The notes under the pieces were generated by a model, which was not told where the DNA came from, made no database searches, and worked only from the letters and a program-made list of their open reading frames with translations. A stretch of 26,057 nt of DNA from an uncultured Collinsella sp. (lineage in GTDB: Bacteria; Actinomycetota; Coriobacteriia; Coriobacteriales; Coriobacteriaceae): contig UROZ01000017.1 in the NCBI GenBank assembly GCA_900549655.1, forward strand, positions 1-26,057, given 5' to 3'. A program made the position numbers and the translations under genes. Shown one piece after another: positions 14,150-21,772 of the stretch. How positions within the stretch are numbered: the stretch's first letter is position 1; each line of letters begins with the position of its first letter.

Positions 14150-16276
14150 TTACTGAGCGGAGCCGTCCGCAGCCGATGCCTCGGTGGTATCCGAAACCGG
14201 ATCCTGGGCATCCTTGGGCAAAAAATGAGCTTTGAGCGTGGTCTTGCCGATGAGGCCATCGAGCACATACAGGAAACCCGGCAGCGCAAAGAGTACGGCG
14301 ACTAGGGAGATGCTCACGCCGACGCCCAGGAACCAGCCGATCTGCTTGAGCACGCCGTGGCTCGAGATCGCATGGATCAGGAAGCCACTGATCAGCAGAA
14401 CCGATCCAGAGGTCAAAACAGGAATCGTGCAAGCTTCCATGGTCTCGAGTAGCGCTTCGCGCTTATGCATGGTCACGCGGTCCTCACGATAGCGGTCAGC
14501 AATCAGGATGCCGTAGTCGACGGCAACGCCCAGCTGGATGGAGCTCACAATTAAGTAGGCGAGGAAGAACTCGTGCATACCGGTGTAGAGCGGTGCAGCA
14601 AAGTTGATCCAGATCGAGGTCTCAATCACGAGCACCAAGATGATCGGCAGGCTCAGCGACTTGGTGGCCAGCAGCAAGACCGCGAACACGGCCACGACGG
14701 CGATGAGGTCGACCTTGCCCTTATCGACGGTGATGGTGTCCTTAAGGTCGGTGGTGCTCACGCCCTCGCCGGCGAGCATTGCCTTACCCGGATAATGTTT
14801 GTCCGCGATACAACGAATCTTCTTGACCAGCTTAAATGTACTCGGACCCTCGTAGGGCGCGGTAACCGTGAGCACCAAACGGCTGTAGTGCTCTCCCTCC
14901 ACCAGATCGAGCGTGTCCTTTTCGGCCATGCCCGTGGGGATATAGGGACTCGCAACGTCAACATAGCTCTGGATGGACTTGACCTCGGGGAGCGCCTTGA
15001 GCTCATTGGAGAGTGCCTGCTCCTCGCTCACCTCTCCACGGGGAACGAGCACAACGTAGGTATCGGAGTTGCCAAAGACCTCCTTGACCTTGTCCATATC
15101 CTGACCAAGCCGCGTATCCGAACCAAAAATGTGCGAAGTGCCGTAGTAGTACGTGATATCGCTGGAGGTCGATGCCACACGCGCAGGGTAAACCACGGCG
15201 AGGATCACGACGGCAGCGGGGATACAGACCTTGAGCACCAGACGGGCGAACTTACCCAGCGGCGGGACAAAGGGCCTGTGCTGCGATTTTTGCACAAAGC
15301 CATCGAACTGAACGAACATCGAAGGAACAAAGGTAAAGACCGATACCAGGCTGATGGCGATACCCTTTGCAAGGGCAAGACCAAGGTCGGGGCCGATCTT
15401 AAACTGCATGGCGGCAAGCGCGATAAAGCCGATGCAGACCGTGCAACCGCTCGAAAACACGGCGACCGAGGACAGGCAGCACGACTGCACCATGTCTTCG
15501 GCAACGCTGCCGTGGCGGCCACGCTCCTCGTTAAAGCGGTGCAGCAAAAAGACCGAGAAGTCCAGCGCGATGGCAACCTGCAAAATGGAGCCCGCAGAGT
15601 TGGTGACAAAGCTAATCTCGCCAAAGATGAGGTTGGTGCCCCAGTTGATAAACACCGAGACGCCCAGGCCCAGCAGCACCAGGATGGGTTCGGCCCAGCT
15701 GGTAGTCGTGATGACCAGAATCACGAAGATAATCGCTATGACAGCGACCGTGATAATGCTGATCTGCTGCTCGGTCGATGTGGTGGCGAGCGCGTTAGAC
15801 ATGGCCGAGCCCGTAATGGCGCCCTCGTCGCCCACGATATCTCGAATAGCGTCGGTTGCCTCGATCTCCTTTTCGGAATTAACCGTCACCGTAAACAGGG
15901 CGTTGTTCTTTTTGTAATAGGTCTCAACGGTGTCTTTGTCTTGCGTGGCAAGCGGCTGATCGATATCTGCCGCGTCGTCAAGCCATAGGACCTCCTCGAC
16001 GCCGTCGACCTTTTTGATTTTGTCCTTGTATTTGAGCGCCTGAGCGATCGAGACATTGGGCACCATAACGCGACAGTTGGGAATGTCACCCTCAAACTCA
16101 TCACCCATGGTATTCAGAGCGACGGTCGACGCCGCTTCGTCGGGCAGATAGCTCGTAATGTCGTAGTTAACGCCTACAAACTGGCGCAGGAACAGGCATA
16201 CCAGTGCTGCCACCGCATAGAACGCGATGATGGGTTTGCGGTGCTTCACGACCCATCGAAATAGCTTCTCTTTCAA
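14150..16276 (-). CDS. MMPL/RND family transporter
   Basis: Polytopic inner-membrane transporter of the RND superfamily (MMPL domain), 708 aa. Topology by eye is the usual duplicated plan: one N-terminal helix (about 15-35), a large extracytoplasmic loop, a first group of helices (about 170-320), a second loop, and a second group (about 520-680). The two halves carry the matching proton-relay-type motifs ALDFSVFLLHRFNEER and GVAVDYGILIADRYREDR. Substrates of this family include lipids and other hydrophobic molecules; none can be named here. The start is a TTG: GGAGG lies 7 nt upstream of the TTG at 16276, whereas the in-frame TTG at 16282 is only 1 nt from it, and the upstream ATG (16290) hits a stop after three codons. 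The heptad-repeat gene follows 32 nt downstream. Confidence 0.92.
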   Translation of the reverse strand: MKEKLFRWVVKHRKPIIAFYAVAALVCLFLRQFVGVNYDITSYLPDEAASTVALNTMGDEFEGDIPNCRVMVPNVSIAQALKYKDKIKKVDGVEEVLWLDDAADIDQPLATQDKDTVETYYKKNNALFTVTVNSEKEIEATDAIRDIVGDEGAITGSAMSNALATTSTEQQISIITVAVIAIIFVILVITTTSWAEPILVLLGLGVSVFINWGTNLIFGEISFVTNSAGSILQVAIALDFSVFLLHRFNEERGRHGSVAEDMVQSCCLSSVAVFSSGCTVCIGFIALAAMQFKIGPDLGLALAKGIAISLVSVFTFVPSMFVQFDGFVQKSQHRPFVPPLGKFARLVLKVCIPAAVVILAVVYPARVASTSSDITYYYGTSHIFGSDTRLGQDMDKVKEVFGNSDTYVVLVPRGEVSEEQALSNELKALPEVKSIQSYVDVASPYIPTGMAEKDTLDLVEGEHYSRLVLTVTAPYEGPSTFKLVKKIRCIADKHYPGKAMLAGEGVSTTDLKDTITVDKGKVDLIAVVAVFAVLLLATKSLSLPIILVLVIETSIWINFAAPLYTGMHEFFLAYLIVSSIQLGVAVDYGILIADRYREDRVTMHKREALLETMEACTIPVLTSGSVLLISGFLIHAISSHGVLKQIGWFLGVGVSISLVAVLFALPGFLYVLDGLIGKTTLKAHFLPKDAQDPVSDTTEASAADGSAQ

Positions 16277-16283
16277 CCTCAAT

Positions 16284-16288
16284 CCTCC
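16284..16288 (-). promoter_or_regulatory. Ribosome binding site deciding a TTG start for the MMPL gene
   Basis: GGAGG on the minus strand, exactly 7 nt from the TTG at 16274-16276. This spacing favours that codon over the TTG at 16280-16282. Confidence 0.7.
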
Positions 16289-16316
16289 ATAACGCTCAGC
16301 CTATGTTTTGCTCTTT

Positions 16317-16345
16317 GTTATATTCCACATTTGGTAGTTATACAA
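16317..16345 (-). promoter_or_regulatory. Probable promoter of the MMPL/heptad-repeat operon
   Basis: On the minus strand TTGTAT (16340-16345), a 17-nt spacer and TATAAC (16317-16322). The -10 matches consensus at 5 of 6 positions and the -35 is weak. Transcription would start near 16310, about 35 nt before the TTG start. Confidence 0.5.
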
Positions 16346-16437
16346 CATGTGTAGGATAAAGGCGCCATAAAGATATGCGATTGACACGGTCCCGGAGCCA
16401 AAACAGCCGCTGCAGAAGCAGTTCGGAAAGTCCTCAG

Positions 16438-16484
16438 CGGAAACTGCATCCCAGTTTTTAGACGAAAAACGGGATATGGTTTCT
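16438..16484. repeat. REP-like palindrome, same family as the 11362-11514 cluster
   Basis: GAAACTGCATCCC with following T run (16440-16459) pairs with AAAAAC-GGGATATGGTTTC (16465-16483). The arms share the GGAAA-N3-CATCCC / GGGAT-N3-TTTC core of the palindromes near the IS element, and the preceding CCTCAGC resembles the CCTCGGC before unit 1 there. It sits between two divergent operons. Confidence 0.6.
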
Positions 16485-16607
16485 GGTTGGCCTAGATAAT
16501 CGTCAGATTTAGCTGAGCGTCTGCCCCTATGTTTCCAAATGAATACGGTGTGAGCTGCGGACAAGGATTTTCCCCGCAAGCACTCTAGTATGCTAAAGTA
16601 CCCAAAA

Positions 16608-16629
16608 GACCGGCGGAGCTATGCCGGTC
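16608..16629 (+). promoter_or_regulatory. Hairpin in the his operon leader
   Basis: GACCGGC (16608-16614) and GCCGGTC (16623-16629) form a perfect 7-bp stem with an 8-nt loop, followed by GTTTGTT. It lies 40 nt before the hisZG start. It could act as a weak attenuator or stabilise the 5' end. There is no histidine-rich leader peptide and no visible T-box. Confidence 0.4.
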
Positions 16630-16669
16630 GTTTGTTCTGTATGCAACACAGCATGAGGAGGCTCACCAG

Positions 16670-18385
16670 ATGACGGCCACACCGTGGGGATTCCGGGACA
16701 TATTGCCCGAGGAGGCTCAGGCGCGCGAGGAGATTGCGCTGACGGTGAAGGGCTGCTTTAGGGAGCATCATTACCTGCCGGTTGAGACACCGCTGCTCGA
16801 GGACAAGGGTTCGCTTGAGGAGGGCGGCCGCATCGCGGATACGCCGTTCAAGCTCTTTGACGACGATGGTCGCCTGCTGGTGGTTCGCCCCGATAACACG
16901 CTGCCGATCGTGCGCCTGGTTTCGACCCGCATGCGTGCGGCCGATTTGCCGCTGCGTCTGCGCTATGAGGCGCCGGTGGTTCGCGAATGCCAGCGCAATG
17001 CCGGCGGTTCGCGTCAATTTACCCAGCTGGGTTTTGAGCTCATCGGCGCGGGCGATACCGCGGGCGATGTCGAGATCGTCTCGCTGGTGGCCGAGGCCGT
17101 TCGCAAGTTGGCGCTGCCCGATGCGCGCATTATCGCAGGTAGCGTGCGCCCGTTTAAGGAGCTGCTCGCGGCGTGCGAGGATCGCGAGCTGGCTGCCGAG
17201 GCTCTCCGCTGCGTGCACGCCAACGACTTTGTGGGCCTCGATGCCCGCGTGGCGGCAAGCGCCGAGACCGATGCCGTTAAGGCCGCCGTCAGCGAACTGC
17301 CGCGCCTGCATGGTGGGGCCGAAGTGCTCGATCGCGTGGATGCGCTGCTGGCGGCTGCCGGTATTGTCGCGCCGCTCACGCGTGAGCTGCGCGCGCTGGT
17401 CGAGGGCCTGGCGCCCGAGGACGCTCAGGTGCTGTCCTTCGACTTTTCCATTATGAATTCTTTCGATTACTACACGGGCCTGGTCTTTAAGGCCTATGCC
17501 GGTGGCCTGCCCGATCCGGTCGGTTCGGGCGGACGCTATGACTCCATCTTTACCGGCGCATTTGGCGACGGTATCGAGGTGCCGGCGGCGGGCTTCGCCT
17601 TTTCGCTCGAGCGTCTGGAGGCCGCGCGCACCTCGGCCGAGGACGCCGCTTCCGACGGCGATCATGCGGTGGACCGTGGTGCCGAGGGCCCGCTGCGCAT
17701 CGCCGTGCCCAAGGGCTCGCTTAAGGCTGACACGCTCGACGTGCTCGAGGCCGCGGGCCTGGACGTCTCTGAGCTGCGCGACCCCGGCCGTCACCTGATT
17801 GTGCGCGGTCGCGACACGCGTGCCGGCGAGGGCACGGTCGGCGATATCGAGTTTGTCATCGTGCGTCCCAGCGACGCGCCCGCTTTTGTGGGCTGTGGTG
17901 GTGCCGATTGCGGCATCTGTGGCTGGGACTCGCTCATCGAGGCAGACCTCAACTTGCTGCAGCTGGTCGATCTGGGCTACGGCCTGTGCACGTTTATCGA
18001 GGCGGAGCCCGCGTGGCGTGCCGGCCAGGCCGAGCGCAACTATGCCCGCCGTGGGTCGCTTCGCGTGGCCACCAAGTATCCGCGCATCGCGAGTGCCTGG
18101 TATGCCGAGCGCGGCGTGAACGCCGATATCGTCTCACTGCACGGCAACATCGAGCTGGGCCCCATCGTCGGCATGACCGATCGCATCGTGGATATTACCG
18201 CCACGGGCGCCACGCTGCGCGATAACGACCTGGTCATCACCGGCCGCATCATGGACTGCACGGCCCGCTTCTTTGTCAATCCGGGCGCCGCACGTCTGGA
18301 TCCGCGCGTACGCAATCTGGCAGATCGCTTGGCGGCAGCCGTGAAGGGCAAGCATTTTGAGCCCGTTGCGGGCTCGGCACAATAG
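16670..18385 (+). CDS. hisZG: Fused ATP phosphoribosyltransferase: HisZ regulatory domain plus short HisG catalytic domain
   Basis: First enzyme of histidine synthesis, condensing ATP and PRPP. In most bacteria with this form, HisZ and short HisG are separate polypeptides; here one 571-aa protein contains both. Residues 1-317 are HisZ, a histidyl-tRNA synthetase-like fold without charging activity (PWGFRDILPEEA, VRPDNTLPIVR, RYEAPVVRECQ, GGSRQFTQLGFELIG, SGGRYD, GFAFSLERL). An acidic linker (about 318-340) leads to short HisG at 341-556 (LRIAVPKGSL, VATKYPRIA, and the PRPP loop VDITATGATLRDN at 508-520). The usual AADLGIVGKD segment reads GADCGICGWD, with cysteines at 409, 414 and 417. Start ATG at 16670 follows AGGAGG. 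It heads the his operon; the family is normally feedback-inhibited by histidine. Confidence 0.93.
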   Translation: MTATPWGFRDILPEEAQAREEIALTVKGCFREHHYLPVETPLLEDKGSLEEGGRIADTPFKLFDDDGRLLVVRPDNTLPIVRLVSTRMRAADLPLRLRYEAPVVRECQRNAGGSRQFTQLGFELIGAGDTAGDVEIVSLVAEAVRKLALPDARIIAGSVRPFKELLAACEDRELAAEALRCVHANDFVGLDARVAASAETDAVKAAVSELPRLHGGAEVLDRVDALLAAAGIVAPLTRELRALVEGLAPEDAQVLSFDFSIMNSFDYYTGLVFKAYAGGLPDPVGSGGRYDSIFTGAFGDGIEVPAAGFAFSLERLEAARTSAEDAASDGDHAVDRGAEGPLRIAVPKGSLKADTLDVLEAAGLDVSELRDPGRHLIVRGRDTRAGEGTVGDIEFVIVRPSDAPAFVGCGGADCGICGWDSLIEADLNLLQLVDLGYGLCTFIEAEPAWRAGQAERNYARRGSLRVATKYPRIASAWYAERGVNADIVSLHGNIELGPIVGMTDRIVDITATGATLRDNDLVITGRIMDCTARFFVNPGAARLDPRVRNLADRLAAAVKGKHFEPVAGSAQ

Positions 18386-18490
18386 CGCGAGCACTCACGG
18401 GCGCCCCAACGTCCGGGCTGCGGGCCGACTGGCGCCGCCGTCCGGCCTCTCGTTTTTCGAACATAGCCTCGACCGATAGGGGATACCGAA

Positions 18491-19927
18491 ATGAAGACCA
18501 TCAAGCTTGCTCCCGGTGAGCGCCTCGTTACCAACCAGCTCAACCGCAAGGGCGTGCTGCCGCAAAACATCGTCGACGCCGCCCGCGATATCGTGGCCAA
18601 CGTGCGCGCCAATGGCGATGCCGCGGTGCGCGACTACTGTCAGCGTTTTGACGGCGTTGAACTGCAGAGCTTCCGTTTGCCGCAAGAGCAGATCGATGCC
18701 GCGCTCGAAGGCCTTGATCCCGCCTTTGTCGCGGCGCTCGAAAAGGCTGCACGCCAGATTCGCGAGTTCCACCAGCGCGAGGTCGAGCAGAGCTGGTTTA
18801 CCACGCGTGCGGACGGCACCATGCTCGGCGTTAAGGTGACCCCGCTCGCGGCGGCCGGCATCTATGTGCCGGGCGGTCGCGCGCAGTACCCTTCCACCGT
18901 GCTTATGAACGCCATTCCCGCCAAGGTGGCCGGCGTCAAACGCGTGGTTATGGTGACCCCGCCGCAAAAGGATGGACTGATTAGCCCGTATACGCTCGCG
19001 GCCGCTAAACTCGGCGGCGTGGACGAGATCTATATGGTGGGCGGCGCCCAGGCCGTGGCCGCACTGGCGTACGGTACCGAGACCATTCCGCGCGTCGACA
19101 AAATCACCGGCCCGGGCAACGCCTTTGTCGCCGCTGCCAAGCAGATTGTCTCGGGCGACGTGGGTATCGACATGGTCGCCGGTCCCTCCGAGGTCTGCGT
19201 GCTGGCCGATGCCACGGCCAAGCCTATGGTGGTCGCGGCCGACCTGATGGCTCAGGCCGAGCACGATCCGCTGGCAGCCTGCTATCTGGTGACCTGCGAT
19301 GAGCAGTTTGCGCGCGAGGTCGAGGCCGGCATCGATATCCTGGTCGCGCAGTCGCCGCGTGCCGAGATCACGCGTGCCTCGCTCGACAATGAGGGCACCA
19401 TCGTGGTGGCCGCCGATATGGCTGCCGCCGTCGAGGCGGTGAACACCGTGGCGCCCGAGCACCTGGAGCTGCACTGCAAGGATGCGATGGGCCTGCTCGG
19501 CGGCATTCGCAACGCCGGCGCCATCTTTGTGGGCGCTTGGAGCTCCGAGCCGCTCGGCGATTATGTTGCCGGCCCCAACCACACGCTGCCGACCGGCGGC
19601 ACGGCCATGTTCTCCAACCCGCTTTCGGTCGAAGAGTTCGTCAAGCGCTCGAGTGTCATTTGCTATACACCCGAGGGCCTGCTCTCGGACGCTCCCGCTA
19701 CGCAGCGCCTGGCCGAGGCCGAGGGCCTGTGGGCGCACGCGCTTTCGGCCGCTCTGCGCCGCCGCGTGCTGGAGCAGGGCGAGGATGCCGTGAGCGCCGC
19801 GTCGCTGGCCGCGGCCGATCTGACCAAGGTCGCCTGGCCGGGCGACGCCGTGGCGACGGTTGCCGAGGGTGTGGACCTGGTGGCTGCAAGTGCGGATGGC
19901 GCTGGTCCGACTGGCGAGGAGGCCTAA
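18491..19927 (+). CDS. hisD: Histidinol dehydrogenase
   Basis: Zinc and NAD-dependent enzyme oxidising L-histidinol to L-histidine in two steps. 478 aa, slightly longer than the usual 430 because of a C-terminal extension. Family segments: GIYVPGGRAQYPSTVLMNAIPAKVAGV, GGAQAVAALAYGTETIPRVDKITGPGN, GPSEVCVLAD, LMAQAEHDP (zinc-site Gln and His), APEHLELH (catalytic Glu-His), and GPNHTLPTGGTA. The ATG at 18491 is preceded by GGGGATACCGAA. A 105-nt gap separates it from hisZG, the largest gap in the early operon; the gap ends in a loose GGCC-rich dyad followed by TTTTT around 18430-18460. The stop is one base before the hisC start. Confidence 0.95.
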   Translation: MKTIKLAPGERLVTNQLNRKGVLPQNIVDAARDIVANVRANGDAAVRDYCQRFDGVELQSFRLPQEQIDAALEGLDPAFVAALEKAARQIREFHQREVEQSWFTTRADGTMLGVKVTPLAAAGIYVPGGRAQYPSTVLMNAIPAKVAGVKRVVMVTPPQKDGLISPYTLAAAKLGGVDEIYMVGGAQAVAALAYGTETIPRVDKITGPGNAFVAAAKQIVSGDVGIDMVAGPSEVCVLADATAKPMVVAADLMAQAEHDPLAACYLVTCDEQFAREVEAGIDILVAQSPRAEITRASLDNEGTIVVAADMAAAVEAVNTVAPEHLELHCKDAMGLLGGIRNAGAIFVGAWSSEPLGDYVAGPNHTLPTGGTAMFSNPLSVEEFVKRSSVICYTPEGLLSDAPATQRLAEAEGLWAHALSAALRRRVLEQGEDAVSAASLAAADLTKVAWPGDAVATVAEGVDLVAASADGAGPTGEEA

Positions 19928-19928
19928 A

Positions 19929-21044
19929 ATGGCTGAACTCACGCCCCGCATGAAGGAGCTCGTCCAGCCCTACTTGGCCGGCATTGAGCCCTACGATCCC
20001 AACTTTACGCCCACGCGCATCAACCTTTCGGCCAACGAGAACACCTATCCCGTGCCGGCCGGCGTGCGCGAGGCGGTCGACGCCGCCCTGGCTGCCATAC
20101 CGCTCAACCGCTACCCCGATCCCATGTCCAACGACCTGCGCGATGAGCTTGCTGCTTGGCATAGCGTGGCACGCGAGAACATTTGCGTGGGCAACGGCGG
20201 CGATGAGCTGCTCTATAACTATCTGCTGGCGTTTGGCGGCGCGGGCCGCACGCTTCTCAACTGCCCGCCGTGCTTTAGCGAATACGCGTTTTTTGCCTCG
20301 CTATGCCAGACCGAGGTGCGCGACGTGTGGCGCGACCCGGCGACCTTCGAGCTCGACCAGGCCGCTGTGCTCGCGGCGGCACCCGAGTGCAACCTGGCGA
20401 TCGTCACCTCGCCCAACAATCCCACGTGCGACGTGGCTCCGCTCGATTTTGTCGCGGCGCTGTGCGACGCGTGCCCTGGCATGGTGATGGTCGACGAGGC
20501 CTATGTTGAGTTTGCCGATGATTCGTTTGGCGCTGCCACGACGGCGCAGGCGCTCATCGCCGAGCATCCCAACCTGGTGATTCTGCACACGCTGTCCAAG
20601 GCGTTTGGCGCTGCCGGCGCGCGCCTGGGCTATGTGATCGCAGCGCCCGAGGTTATTGACGTGTTCGCGGCGATTCGCCAGATCTACTCGGTTAACGTGC
20701 TGAGCCAGGCGGCGGCGCTCGCCTGCGTGCGTGCCCGCGATGCGTACGCGCCCGTGGTGGCTCAGGTCGCGGCTGAGCGCGATCGCGAACTTGCAGCGCT
20801 GCGTGCGATGGCCGCCGAGGGCATGCCCGTGGAGGCATGGCCGAGCGCGGCGAACTTTGTGCTCGTGCGTACGCCGCATGCCACGCGTGTGCGCGAGCGT
20901 CTGCGCGACGAGTATTCCATTCTGGTGCGCGACTTTAGCTACGCGCCGGGTCTCGCGGACTGTCTGCGCATCACCGTGGGCACGCCGCAAGAAAACGACG
21001 AGGTGCTGGCTGCGTTTGCCGCGCTGGTGAAGGAGGAGATGTAG
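19929..21044 (+). CDS. hisC: Histidinol-phosphate aminotransferase
   Basis: PLP-dependent class I/II aminotransferase converting imidazole acetol-phosphate and glutamate to histidinol-phosphate. 371 aa, normal length. PLP-binding features: N-terminal LSANENTYPVP, GNGGDELLYNY, SPNNPT with N164, VDEAYVEF with D189 and Y192, and the Schiff-base lysine K224 in HTLSKAFGAAGARLGY. The ATG at 19929 has GGAGG 7 nt upstream, inside the last codons of hisD. A longer open frame to 19860 lies within hisD and is rejected. The stop codon directly abuts the hisB start, indicating translational coupling. Confidence 0.95.
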   Translation: MAELTPRMKELVQPYLAGIEPYDPNFTPTRINLSANENTYPVPAGVREAVDAALAAIPLNRYPDPMSNDLRDELAAWHSVARENICVGNGGDELLYNYLLAFGGAGRTLLNCPPCFSEYAFFASLCQTEVRDVWRDPATFELDQAAVLAAAPECNLAIVTSPNNPTCDVAPLDFVAALCDACPGMVMVDEAYVEFADDSFGAATTAQALIAEHPNLVILHTLSKAFGAAGARLGYVIAAPEVIDVFAAIRQIYSVNVLSQAAALACVRARDAYAPVVAQVAAERDRELAALRAMAAEGMPVEAWPSAANFVLVRTPHATRVRERLRDEYSILVRDFSYAPGLADCLRITVGTPQENDEVLAAFAALVKEEM

Positions 21045-21632
21045 ATGGACCGTTATGCCGAGGTGACCCGCAAGACGGGCGAGACCGATATTGTCGTAAA
21101 GCTCGACCTGGACGGAAGCGGCGTGTGTGATATCTCGACCGGCGTGCCGTTTTTCGATCACATGCTCAACGCCTTTGGCCGCCACGGCCTGTTCGATCTG
21201 ACGGTACATGCGGTGGGCGACGTTGAGGTCGATGCTCACCACACTGTCGAGGATACGGGCATTGTGCTGGGCGAGGCGTTTTGCCAGGCGCTGGGCGACA
21301 AGGCGGGCATCACGCGCTTTTCCGATGCGGCGATCGCCATGGACGAGACGCTCGTGATGGCTGCCGTGGACATCTCGGGCCGTGGCCAGGCTTATTGCGA
21401 GCTGCCCGTGCCGACCGAGCGCGTGGGCACGTTCGATACCGAGCTGGCCGTCGAGTTCTTTTATGCCTTTGCACGCGATGCCAAGCTCACACTGCACGTG
21501 CGCGAGCTGGCGGGTGGCAACTCGCATCACATTATCGAGGCCGCCTTTAAGGCCGTGGGCCGCACGATGCGCCATGCCTGCGAGCTCGATCCCCGCGTGC
21601 AGGGCATCCCCAGCACCAAGGGCTCATTGTAA
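21045..21632 (+). CDS. hisB: Imidazoleglycerol-phosphate dehydratase
   Basis: Mn-dependent dehydration of imidazoleglycerol-phosphate. 195 aa, the monofunctional form without a fused phosphatase. The two metal-binding repeats are intact: DAHHTVEDTGI and NSHHIIEAAFKAVG, together with FFDHMLNAFGRHG. ATG follows the hisC stop with no gap; GGAG is in the hisC tail. The TAA stop overlaps the outer end of a long inverted repeat that separates hisB from hisH. Because HisB lacks the phosphatase domain, a separate histidinol phosphatase is needed; see the PHP gene at 24869-25780. Confidence 0.95.
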   Translation: MDRYAEVTRKTGETDIVVKLDLDGSGVCDISTGVPFFDHMLNAFGRHGLFDLTVHAVGDVEVDAHHTVEDTGIVLGEAFCQALGDKAGITRFSDAAIAMDETLVMAAVDISGRGQAYCELPVPTERVGTFDTELAVEFFYAFARDAKLTLHVRELAGGNSHHIIEAAFKAVGRTMRHACELDPRVQGIPSTKGSL

Positions 21633-21745
21633 CCTACCAAAAAGGGACAGGTTTATTTTGGCAGGTTTTATCTGCGGAAATGCTGTCTCATGCGGTGGGT
21701 GAACGTTTAACCGACCAAAATAAACCTGTCCCTTTTTGGCAGGTT
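21631..21745. repeat. Long inverted-repeat element between hisB and hisH
   Basis: Perfect 25-bp arms at 21637-21661 and 21715-21739, extended outward by five of six bases to 21631 and 21745 (one mismatch), enclosing a 53-nt centre. Each arm holds the core AAAGGGACAGGTTTATTTTG or its complement. The outer end begins inside the hisB stop codon. It contains no gene and looks like a small non-autonomous mobile or REP-like element; in mRNA it would form a very stable hairpin. Confidence 0.85.
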
Positions 21746-21761
21746 TTGGACGATGAGAAAA

Positions 21762-21767
21762 GGGAGG
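21762..21767 (+). promoter_or_regulatory. Ribosome binding site deciding a GTG start for hisH
   Basis: GGGAGG lies 5 nt before the GTG at 21773. The in-frame ATG at 21680 lies inside the inverted-repeat element and has no comparable site. Confidence 0.7.
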
Positions 21768-21772
21768 GTCGC

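Larger units (their letters stand above)
16277..16669. other. Divergent intergenic region between the MMPL operon and the his operon
   Basis: Holds the MMPL promoter (16317-16345), one REP-like palindrome (16438-16484), a TATGCT hexamer at 16590-16595 that could be a his -10 without a convincing -35, and a 7-bp hairpin GACCGGC/GCCGGTC (16608-16614 with 16623-16629). AGGAGG precedes the hisZG start. A 92-codon minus-strand frame at 16301-16579 spans the palindrome and is not credible. Confidence 0.65.

Noticed and set aside
14118..14432. 105-residue extension of the heptad-repeat protein
   Set aside because: It lies inside the MMPL gene and would bury the signal peptide. A good ribosome site precedes the ATG at 14117.
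14573..15988. 471-codon plus-strand frame
   Set aside because: Antisense shadow of the MMPL gene; composition is Asp/Gly/His-rich with no recognisable domain.
16301..16579. 92-codon minus-strand frame
   Set aside because: It runs through the REP-like palindrome and the probable MMPL promoter, with no family resemblance.
16621..16656. 11-codon frame in the his leader, tested as an attenuator peptide
   Set aside because: It encodes no histidine and has a poorly spaced ribosome site, so it is not a his attenuator.
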